From Abyssibius alkaniclasticus (GTDB taxonomy: Bacteria; Pseudomonadota; Alphaproteobacteria; Rhodobacterales; Rhodobacteraceae), in NCBI RefSeq assembly GCF_020447305.1, contig NZ_CP095732.1, positions 3,070,501-3,134,500 of the forward strand: a stretch of DNA of 64,000 bases. The letters are read 5' to 3'. The position numbers were made by a program, and so were the translations under genes. How positions within the stretch are numbered: position 1 is the stretch's first letter; each line of letters starts with the position of its first letter. Below the pieces are notes generated by a model. That model was not told where the DNA came from, did not search any database, and saw only the letters and a list, made by a program, of their open reading frames with translations. Below are positions 57,401-64,000 of the stretch, piece by piece.

Positions 57401-58759
57401 TTAGTTCAGCGCATCCCAGCTTGCCTGGATCTGGTCGGCCACAGCCTGGGCCGATGCACCGCCGACAAAATCGACCATGCCTGTCCAGAAGGTGCCCGCG
57501 CCAATGGCGGCTGGCATCAGGTCGGACGCATCAAAACGGAACGTGGTTGCGTTTTGCAAAATCTCGCCCTGACCGCGCAGCGTATCATCCATATAGGTGG
57601 CAAGGTTCACGCCCTGATGCGGTGTCAGAAAGCCCGTCTGCGCCATCATGATTTCATGCGCGATCGGAGTCTGCAAGAAGCGCATGAATTCAAGCGTGGC
57701 CTCATTGGCATCGGTTACAGCCAGCAAGGTGCCACCCCCCAGAACCGGGTTGCCAAGGTCTTTACCGGCAAAGGACGGGAAGTAGAAGAAATCTGCATCG
57801 GTGCCAAGTTCAGTGCCTTCGGGAAAGAAGGCCGGGGCGAAAGACGCCTGACGGTGCATATAGCACTGCGGCGGCGAGGCAAACAGACCAGCCGGGCTGT
57901 CGCGGAAGTCGGTTGTGCCAACCGCGCCGGAACCGCCTGCAACCATTGCATCATTCTTGGCGAACATCCCGAAGGTTTCGATGGCTTCCACAACGCGCGG
58001 GTCATTGAACGGAATTTCATTGGAAACCCACATGTCATAAACCTCGGGGGTCTGGGTGCGCAGCATGATGTCTTCAACCCAGTCGGTTGCAACCCAGCCG
58101 GTTGCGGCACCCGACCCCAGACCAATGCACCACGGCGTGTCGCCATCTGCGATGATCTGCTCGGACAGGGCGATCAGTTCTTCCATTGTCTGCGGCACGT
58201 CATAGCCGGCATCTTCAAAATTCTCCGGCACATACCAGACCAGCGATTTGACGTTCACATTGAAGAAAAAGCCATAGAACTGGTCATTGCCCGACGCATC
58301 GGCATAGGTGCCAAGGTCAACCCAGGAAGGGCCAGCGGCATAGTTTTCGGCAACCCAGGCCGCGGTTTCAGCACCAAGCGGTGTCAGCAAGCCCTGCTCG
58401 GCAAGGTTTGCGGCAAGGCCGGGCTGCGGGAATACGGCAATGTTGGGTGGCGAGCCGGCCTCGGCATCGATCACGATCTGCTGCTCGAAGCTGTCTGACC
58501 CGGTATAGGTGACATCGGCGCCGGTCGCCTGTTCGAAATAGGCCAGCATACTGGTGAAAATTTCGGCTTCGGGGCTGAGCCAGGGGCCGAAAACGGTGAC
58601 CGACTGGCCGCTCAGATCGGGGGCGTCGGCCATATAGGCATCATAGCTGTCCCAGCTGAAATCTCCTTCACCCGGCGTGAAGACCAGGCTGTCTTGTGCC
58701 TGGGCCATTCCGGCGGTCAGGGCCAGTGCGGCCGCGCCAATATATAGTGTTGTCTTCAT
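57401..58759 (-). CDS. aglE: Alpha-glucoside ABC transporter substrate-binding protein AglE
   Basis: Periplasmic binding protein for alpha-glucosides. The 452-residue precursor has a signal peptide (cut near GMAQAQD) and a SBP_bac_1/8 fold, with SGQSVTVFGPWLSPEAEIF at the start of the mature protein, WCIGLGSGAATGWVATDW and FYFPSFAGKDLGNPVLGGG. ATG 58759 follows GGAGGAAG. It leads the agl operon; a palindromic LacI-type operator lies about 92 bp upstream. Confidence 0.93.
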   Translation of the reverse strand: MKTTLYIGAAALALTAGMAQAQDSLVFTPGEGDFSWDSYDAYMADAPDLSGQSVTVFGPWLSPEAEIFTSMLAYFEQATGADVTYTGSDSFEQQIVIDAEAGSPPNIAVFPQPGLAANLAEQGLLTPLGAETAAWVAENYAAGPSWVDLGTYADASGNDQFYGFFFNVNVKSLVWYVPENFEDAGYDVPQTMEELIALSEQIIADGDTPWCIGLGSGAATGWVATDWVEDIMLRTQTPEVYDMWVSNEIPFNDPRVVEAIETFGMFAKNDAMVAGGSGAVGTTDFRDSPAGLFASPPQCYMHRQASFAPAFFPEGTELGTDADFFYFPSFAGKDLGNPVLGGGTLLAVTDANEATLEFMRFLQTPIAHEIMMAQTGFLTPHQGVNLATYMDDTLRGQGEILQNATTFRFDASDLMPAAIGAGTFWTGMVDFVGGASAQAVADQIQASWDALN

Positions 58760-58850
58760 GAATCTTCCTCCCAAATGCGCATTGCTGCGCGCCCTTGAAC
58801 TGCGCGTTTTCGCGCGATGGACTCGACCGCCGCGAAATGGGAATCATCTC

Positions 58851-58864
58851 CCAAAGCGCTTTGG
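58851..58864. promoter_or_regulatory. LacI-type operator (AglR), site 1
   Basis: Perfect 14-bp palindrome CCAAAGCGCTTTGG in the aglE-aglR gap, about 92 bp upstream of aglE. LacI-family regulators bind palindromes of this kind with a central CG; its core AAAGCGCTTT is repeated at site 2. Confidence 0.8.
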
Positions 58865-59018
58865 CAATGCTTTAACCTTGCGCAAGTGCGGCTTTCTGTC
58901 AACGAAACTTTCATGAACGCGCATCTTTTCGTTTGTTTTGTGCAGGTGCAGCAATTTCCGATGGCGCAATTATCTTTGACGCTTCAGAAAACTGGCGCTA
59001 AAGTTCATTGAATTTTTG

Positions 59019-59028
59019 AAAGCGCTTT
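59019..59028. promoter_or_regulatory. LacI-type operator (AglR), site 2
   Basis: Palindrome AAAGCGCTTT ending 16 bp before the aglR start, the same core as site 1, so the regulator may control its own gene and loop with site 1. Confidence 0.75.
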
Positions 59029-59044
59029 GAGGCCGCAGCCACCC

Positions 59045-60070
59045 ATGAACCTAAAGAAACTCGCGCAGAATCTGGGGCTTAGCCAAACCACCGTCAGCCG
59101 CGCCTTGAACGGCTATCCGGAGGTAAGCGAGACAACGCGCAACCGGATTTTGGCCGCAGCCCGCCAGCACAACTATGCCCCGAACACCCGTGCCAAGGGG
59201 CTGGCCACCGGGCGCGCCCATGCGATTGGCCATGTCATTCCGGTTGCCACGCGGCATGAAATGGTCAACCCGGTCTTTGGAGATTTCATAGCCGGCGCAA
59301 GCGAGACCTATTCGCGCAACGGCTATGATATGCTGCTGTCGGTCGTTGAAAACGGCAATGAGCCCGAGGCCTATCGCAACCTGCGCGCCCGTGGTGTTGT
59401 GGATGGTGTTGTCGTGCATGGCCCGCGCATGAACGATGAGCGTATAGCCCTGCTCGACTCGCTCGGCCTGCCTTTTGCCGTGCATGGCCGTGCCACCGGG
59501 CATTCCGGCCCCTATGCCTGGCTGGATGTGAATAACCGCTCGGCCTTCAAGCGGGCAACGGGGTTTTTGCTCGACCTTGGCCACAGGCGCATCGGCTTGA
59601 TCAACGGGCTTGAACATATGGATTTTGCGCATCGCCGCCGCACAGGCTATACAGATGCGCTGCAGGAACGCGGCATCGCGATTGATCCGGCCATAATGCG
59701 CGCCAATGAAATGACCGAGGCGCATGGCTACCACTCGGTTCTGGAAATGCTCGACCTGCCGCATCCGCCCAGCGCAATCCTGTGTTCATCGATGATCTGC
59801 GCGCTGGGTGTGCGCCGCGCCATCGAAGACCGGGGGCTGGTGATGGGGCGCGATGTATCGGTGATCACGCATGACGATGTATTGTCCTATTTGCAAAACG
59901 GCGGCCCGATCCCGATCTTTACGGCGACACGCTCATCGGTGCGCGATGCCGGCCGCCGTCTGGCGCAAATGCTGATCGACCAAATCGCAAACCCTGATGG
60001 CGCGCCAGAAACGATTTTGCTGGAAGCCGAGTTGACCGTGGGCAAATCCACCGGCCCTGCCCCGGCCTGA
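59045..60070 (+). CDS. aglR: LacI-family regulator AglR
   Basis: 341-residue repressor: N-terminal helix-turn-helix NLKKLAQNLGLSQTTVSRALNGYPEVS and a periplasmic-binding-like effector domain with RRIGLINGLEH, SAILCSSMICALGVRRA and a late FTATRSSVRDAGRRLAQMLID. ATG 59045 gives the usual LacI start; a TTG at 59027 lies inside the operator. It is divergent from aglE and probably represses the agl operon until an alpha-glucoside is present. Confidence 0.92.
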   Translation: MNLKKLAQNLGLSQTTVSRALNGYPEVSETTRNRILAAARQHNYAPNTRAKGLATGRAHAIGHVIPVATRHEMVNPVFGDFIAGASETYSRNGYDMLLSVVENGNEPEAYRNLRARGVVDGVVVHGPRMNDERIALLDSLGLPFAVHGRATGHSGPYAWLDVNNRSAFKRATGFLLDLGHRRIGLINGLEHMDFAHRRRTGYTDALQERGIAIDPAIMRANEMTEAHGYHSVLEMLDLPHPPSAILCSSMICALGVRRAIEDRGLVMGRDVSVITHDDVLSYLQNGGPIPIFTATRSSVRDAGRRLAQMLIDQIANPDGAPETILLEAELTVGKSTGPAPA

Positions 60071-60340
60071 TTTCGCAATTCCGCCCAGGCTGCATTCGGC
60101 AGGTTTACGCCCAAATTTCTTGTGGCGCGATAGAAACCGGACAAAGCGGCCAGCACGGTATAGAATTTCCTCAGATATCTTGGGAATGCGCCCCGCGACT
60201 GGGCTTTGGTGACTGCGCTCAACTGCGCAACCCCATCAGGCCGCAAGGGACTGTGCCAGCCGTTTCCTGATGGTTCACAGATTTTCCCAAAAGTCCTCAG
60301 CCCTCCAAAGTTCACCTCATACAGAACGCAAGGATAGCAA

Positions 60341-62254
60341 ATGAAGAACAGAAAATTGAATTCGACAACGGCAATGATTGTTACTTTGTCGTTTTTGCAA
60401 CCGCTGCCCGGTTTGGCGCAATCCTCTTCTGTGCTGCAATGCCTGCAAAACTTCAGCGGCGATGCCAGCGCAGCCGAAAGCGCCTGCCTCGACACGCTTG
60501 TAAGGTCCGGCGTTGCCTGCGATCCGGGCCTGTCTGGCGCTGGGGGCAATGCCGGGCCGGGCAACGGCGATGAGCCGCTGGAAAGCGTGGCCGCGCGGAT
60601 TTTGCGCACCGCCAATGCCCAGGCATGTGCCGCTGAAGACGCCGCCGCAGCAGCACAGGCGCAAGCCGAAGCGGAAGCAGCACAGGCGCAAGCCGAAGCG
60701 GAAGCTGCTGCTGCGGCCGAGGCGGAAGCTGCTGCGGCGGCTGAGGCTGAAGCCGCAGCACAAGCACAAGCTGCTGCGGCGGCTGAGGCTGAGGCGGCGG
60801 CGCAAGCACAAGCTGCTGCCGAGGCTGAGGCGGCGGCGGAACAGGAAGCCTTGGCTGCAGAAGAGGCCGCTGCCGAGGCTGAAGCCGCCGCGCAAGCACA
60901 AGCTGCTGCTGAGGCTGAAGCGGAAGCAAGCGCACAAGCTCAGGCTGCCGCTGAAGCGGAAGCTGCTGCGGCCGAGGTGGAAGCAGCACAGGCGCAAGCC
61001 GAAGCCGAGGCGGAAGCTCTGGCCGCTGAAGACGCCGAAGCCGAGGCCGAGGCTGCGACAGCCGAATCCGTTGCCGCCGCCATTGCTGAAACCGCGGCGG
61101 CTGATGCCGCTGCCGCTGCGGCGCGTGCCCAGGCCGAAGCCGAGGCCGAGGCGGCCGCGCGTGCAGCAGCCGAAGCGAAGGACTGCACGGTTGAACTGGT
61201 TGATGCAACGGGCGCCACACTCTGTGCTGACGAGATGAGTCAGGCCGAAATTGCCGCCATAACCGCCGATGCGGCAGCCGATGAAAATGTCGTGGTGACG
61301 ACCGAAACCATTGCCGAAGACTCTGCCCGCACCAGCAGCGAGGAGTTTGCCGAGGCCGAAGCAGGACGTAGCGGGATAAGCGACCTTGAACGTGCCGGCC
61401 TTTTCGCACTTGGCGCGCTCGCGATTGGCGCCATCCTGTCCAACGGTCAGCGTGTTACGGCACGAACCGATGACCGCGTGGTGCTGCAAGACCAATACGG
61501 CAATTTCAGCGTGCTGAAAAACGAGGACGTGCTGGTGCAGACGCCCGGCTCCAACATTCGCACGGAAACCTTCAACGATGGGTCCATGCGCACATTTGTT
61601 ACCCGCGAAGATGGCAGCCAGATCGTGACGATCATCAATGCGCAAGGCCGCGTCTTGCGCCGCTCAAAGATCGATATTGACGGGAACGAAGTGCTGTTGA
61701 TCGACGACACCCGCTATTTTGAACCGGTCGAAATCGAAGCTCTGCCCGAGCCATCGGCTGTTGATCTGGCCTATCTGAACGCCACCGATACCGCCGGTCT
61801 GCGCGCCGCGTTGCGCGCCGCCGAACAGCGCGATATTGGCCGCACGTTCAGCCTGAGCCAGGTGCGCCAGTATCGCGAGCTGCGCAATCTGGCCCCCGAG
61901 ATCAACCTTGATCGCATCACCTTTGCGACAGGCTCTGCCGCCATTGCGGCTTCCGAGGCTGGGCGGTTGCGCGAAATCGGGCTGCTGATGCTGGAATTGA
62001 TCGATGAAAACCCGAATGAGTTGTTTCTGATCGAGGGCTATACCGACGCGGTTGGCGATGAAAGCTACAACCTGCTTCTGTCAGACCGCCGTGCAGAAAC
62101 CGTGGCGCTGGCGCTGACCGAGTATTTCGGGGTTTGGCCGGAAAACATGGTCGTTCAGGGCTATGGCGAACGGTTCTTGCTGATCCCGACGTTGAAGGCC
62201 GAACGGCTGAACCGCCGCGTGGCCGTGCGCCGCATCACCAATCTGGTGAACTAG
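60341..62254 (+). CDS. OmpA-family protein with long Ala/Glu/Gln-rich region
   Basis: 637-residue precursor: a signal peptide (cut near GLAQS), a short Cys-containing N-terminal domain, then about residues 98-280 made almost only of Ala, Glu and Gln in short repeats, predicted to be a long helix or coiled coil, a second domain with a hydrophobic stretch (LFALGALAIGAILS), and a C-terminal OmpA-type peptidoglycan-binding domain (about 525-637, with ITFATGSAAI and IEGYTDAVGDESYNLLLSDRRAETV). It probably ties the cell wall to the outer membrane or periplasm. The role is unknown; the gene stands alone. Confidence 0.85.
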   Translation: MKNRKLNSTTAMIVTLSFLQPLPGLAQSSSVLQCLQNFSGDASAAESACLDTLVRSGVACDPGLSGAGGNAGPGNGDEPLESVAARILRTANAQACAAEDAAAAAQAQAEAEAAQAQAEAEAAAAAEAEAAAAAEAEAAAQAQAAAAAEAEAAAQAQAAAEAEAAAEQEALAAEEAAAEAEAAAQAQAAAEAEAEASAQAQAAAEAEAAAAEVEAAQAQAEAEAEALAAEDAEAEAEAATAESVAAAIAETAAADAAAAAARAQAEAEAEAAARAAAEAKDCTVELVDATGATLCADEMSQAEIAAITADAAADENVVVTTETIAEDSARTSSEEFAEAEAGRSGISDLERAGLFALGALAIGAILSNGQRVTARTDDRVVLQDQYGNFSVLKNEDVLVQTPGSNIRTETFNDGSMRTFVTREDGSQIVTIINAQGRVLRRSKIDIDGNEVLLIDDTRYFEPVEIEALPEPSAVDLAYLNATDTAGLRAALRAAEQRDIGRTFSLSQVRQYRELRNLAPEINLDRITFATGSAAIAASEAGRLREIGLLMLELIDENPNELFLIEGYTDAVGDESYNLLLSDRRAETVALALTEYFGVWPENMVVQGYGERFLLIPTLKAERLNRRVAVRRITNLVN

Positions 62255-62300
62255 GCCAAGGGTTTCTGTGCCGCTTGTCGGTGCTGAAACGCCCGCCCCC

Positions 62301-62798
62301 CTAGCCGTATGCCCGCGCTGCCAGCAATGTTGCCAGCGCGGGCATCGGCAATTCCGCCTCCAGCAGTGCCACGCGTTCGGGGGTGAAATAGCCCGGTATA
62401 TCGAGCATATTGACCGTTGCCACCAGCTGCCCTGCACCAAGCACCGGCAGGTTGATGATCGCCCCGCATCCCAGCCCGGCGATCGTGTCATAATCCGGAA
62501 ACAGGTTGCGCACAGACGAAAGATCGTTGGATACAAAGCTTTCATGGCGGCCATGCACAACCTCAAACCAGGCGTTCATTTCAACCGGCTTGGTGCCCAG
62601 CAGCGGATAGGTCACCTCGTCATTCGAATAGGCGCGCCCGGCCAGCATCTTGTCCATATCGACCGTCATGACCGTGTAAAGCCTGACCGGCACGAGCGAC
62701 TGCGCAAAGGCGTGCAGGGCTTCATGCGCCGCAAGGCTGGTTTTGGCTTGGGCAATCGCTGTTGCAAAATCATGCCGCGCCCGGCTCAGGTCAGTCAT
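62301..62798 (-). CDS. GAF-domain protein
   Basis: 165-residue protein of GAF fold: RLYTVMTVDMDKMLAGRAYSND, then SSVRNLFPDYDTIAGLGCGAIINLPVLGAGQLVATVNMLD, the pattern of GAF ligand-binding domains without an attached output domain. ATG 62798 overlaps the end of the upstream ABC ATPase gene by 8 nt, so it is translationally coupled to the peptide-type transporter genes. The ligand is unknown. Confidence 0.82.
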   Translation of the reverse strand: MTDLSRARHDFATAIAQAKTSLAAHEALHAFAQSLVPVRLYTVMTVDMDKMLAGRAYSNDEVTYPLLGTKPVEMNAWFEVVHGRHESFVSNDLSSVRNLFPDYDTIAGLGCGAIINLPVLGAGQLVATVNMLDIPGYFTPERVALLEAELPMPALATLLAARAYG

Positions 62799-63552
62799 TT
62801 CGGTCTCCGTTATTCTGGGTCTCGCCCAGGCTGGCCGCATAAAGCTGGCGGCTGTATTCGTGCGTGAACGCTCCGGTTTTCAACACATTCGCGGGCGCAA
62901 TTTCCACAATGCGGCCATGCTGCATTACGGCCATGCGGTCGCATAAAAACCCGACCACCGGCAGGTTATGGGTGACCATCAGGTAAGACAGGCCATGATC
63001 GGCGCGCAGCCGCACCAGAAGGTTCAGGATTTCGGCCTGCACCGAGACATCAAGCGCGCTGGTCGGCTCGTCCAGCAGCATGACCCGGGGGCGCAGGATA
63101 AGCGCGCGCGCAATGGCAACCCGCTGGCGCTGCCCGCCCGACATCTGATGCGGAAAGCGGAAGCGATAGCGGCGGTCGAGCCCGACCTCGTCCAAAGCAG
63201 CGTTGATGCGCTTGTCCTGGTCGCCCAGCCGGTGAATGGCCAGCGCCTCACCCAGAACCGCATCGACCGTTTTGCGCGGATGCAGGCTGGCATAGGGATC
63301 CTGGAACACCATCTGGCAGACGGGGGCAAGCGCACGGTCCGGGCCGTGGCCGCGCGGCGCATCCAATACCGAAATTTCGCCCTGCCATTCGGTTGCCAGC
63401 CCGCAAATGGCGCGCAGAATGGTCGATTTGCCCGAACCGCTTTCGCCCACAAGCGCAAAACTTTCGCCCAACGCCACATCAAAGCTGGCATCATGCACAA
63501 CGGCCTTGCGGTCATAGGCGATGGTAACATTCCTCAGCGAAATCGCGGTCAT
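62791..63552 (-). CDS. Peptide/nickel-type ABC transporter ATP-binding protein (second ATPase)
   Basis: 253-residue ATPase of the Opp/Dpp class: Walker A VGESGSGKSTIL, Q-loop CQMVFQDPYASLHPR, signature [15 protein letters not shown], Walker B VMLLDEPTSALDVSVQ and H-loop LMVTHNLPVV. It is shorter than OppF, lacking the oligopeptide-type C-terminal extension. ATG 63552 overlaps the upstream ATPase stop as ATGA. The transported ligand is not evident; the permeases must lie outside the window. Confidence 0.9.
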   Translation of the reverse strand: MTAISLRNVTIAYDRKAVVHDASFDVALGESFALVGESGSGKSTILRAICGLATEWQGEISVLDAPRGHGPDRALAPVCQMVFQDPYASLHPRKTVDAVLGEALAIHRLGDQDKRINAALDEVGLDRRYRFRFPHQMSGGQRQRVAIARALILRPRVMLLDEPTSALDVSVQAEILNLLVRLRADHGLSYLMVTHNLPVVGFLCDRMAVMQHGRIVEIAPANVLKTGAFTHEYSRQLYAASLGETQNNGDRND

Positions 63553-64000
63553 GTGCCCCCCCATGTGCTGCGGTCCAGAACAGGCAATTCGCGGCGGTCT
63601 TCATCCATTTTCGGCACGGCGGCCAACAGCCCGCGCGTATAGGGGTGGCTGGCTTTGTGCAAATCGCGCGCCGCACAGCTTTCCACCACCTCGCCGCCAT
63701 TCATCACCAAAATCCGGTCGCAGTAACGCGCGACAAGCTGCAAATCATGGCTGATCAGGATCAGCCCCATACCGTTGTCGCGCACCAGCACATCGATCAG
63801 GTCCAGCACCTGTGCCTGCACCGACACATCGAGCGCGCTGGTCGGCTCATCAGCAATCAGCAGGCTTGGGCGCAAGATCAGCATCATGGCGATCATCACG
63901 CGCTGACCCATGCCGCCGGAAAGCTGGTGGGGATACATGCGCACCACGCGGCTGGCATCGTGAATGCGCACAGCCTCCAGCATCTCGATCACCCGCGCCA
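63549..64000 (-). CDS. Peptide/nickel-type ABC transporter ATP-binding protein (first ATPase, partial)
   Basis: The gene enters from the right edge; only the C-terminal 150 or so codons are present. Visible are the signature QLSGGMGQRVMIAMML, Walker B LLIADEPTSALDVSVQAQ, H-loop ILISHDLQLVARYCD and the peptide-class tail HKASHPYTRGLLAAVP. The Walker A loop lies beyond the window. It is coupled to the second ATPase by a 4-nt overlap, as in DppDF pairs. Confidence 0.9.
   Translation of the reverse strand, partial: ARVIEMLEAVRIHDASRVVRMYPHQLSGGMGQRVMIAMMLILRPSLLIADEPTSALDVSVQAQVLDLIDVLVRDNGMGLILISHDLQLVARYCDRILVMNGGEVVESCAARDLHKASHPYTRGLLAAVPKMDEDRRELPVLDRSTWGGT

Noticed and set aside
60071-60340. 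Protein-like minus-strand reading in the gap between aglR and the OmpA-type gene
   Set aside because: It is part of a longer frame that overlaps both neighbours, has no start with a ribosome site, and shows no recognisable family.
60317-61645. 442-codon minus-strand open frame opposite the OmpA-type gene, rich in Leu, Gly, Ser, Arg
   Set aside because: It is the antisense reading of the Ala/Glu/Gln repeat; its repeats simply reflect those of the real gene.
62325-62345. Strong inverted repeat around 62315-62345 as a terminator
   Set aside because: It lies inside the GAF gene and has no T-run, so it probably reflects coding sequence.

Overview
The window is GC-rich, densely packed alphaproteobacterial chromosome, most likely a member of the Rhodobacteraceae (roseobacter/Rhodobacter group). 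The grounds are the dnaG-rpoD pair, nrdR-ribD coupling, mreBCD-mrdA-rodA order, an aglEFGAK alpha-glucoside operon of the rhizobial/rhodobacterial type, frequent 4-nt start/stop overlaps, and several TTG/GTG starts. The assignment rests on gene content and protein style; no database search was run.

Layout. 1-12.3 kb: housekeeping genes (end of dnaG, rpoD, a small lipoprotein, nrdR, ribD, an M32 carboxypeptidase, glutaryl-CoA dehydrogenase, a ThuA/oxidoreductase pair, gltX and nadE). 12.5-15.9 kb: an exported protein made almost entirely of MORN repeats, then leuA behind a previously unlisted leucine leader peptide with four Leu codons in a row and competing RNA stems. 16-22.6 kb: the rod-shape operon mreB-mreC-mreD-mrdA-rodA followed by a 2-hydroxyacid dehydrogenase. 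22.6-24.4 kb: two poorly known minus-strand genes.

24.6-39 kb: polysaccharide region. A kpsT-kpsE-phosphohexomutase operon (no kpsM in view) ends at tRNA-Gln. Beyond the tRNA lie a decayed IS3-type transposase fragment and a less GC-rich stretch. This carries a large beta-barrel protein, a DUF3108-like protein, an O-antigen ligase/polymerase, a WecA-type initiating transferase and a wza-wzb-wzc export/phosphorelay operon. Long gene-poor gaps and the IS remnant suggest a transferred or rearranged island.

39.3-48.9 kb: a sugar (or sugar-acid/polyol) catabolic locus: an IolC-type kinase fused to a DUF2090 domain, a short-chain dehydrogenase, a mutarotase-like protein, an ABC importer (ATPase, permease, binding protein), an SMP-30 lactonase, a zinc alcohol dehydrogenase and an RpiR regulator. 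It has pieces of inositol catabolism without the other iol genes in view, so its substrate is open; this is the best candidate for an undescribed pathway. An 11-nt motif upstream of both minus-strand transcription units may be the regulator's site.

49-52 kb: a SnoaL-like protein, a sulfotransferase-like protein, a divergent LysR regulator and an apparently truncated CcdA-like membrane protein. 52.2-60 kb: aglK-aglA-aglG-aglF-aglE and divergent aglR, with two palindromic LacI-type operators between them. 60-64 kb: an OmpA-domain protein with a 180-residue Ala/Glu/Gln tract, a GAF-domain protein and two peptide-type ABC ATPases, the second cut by the window end.
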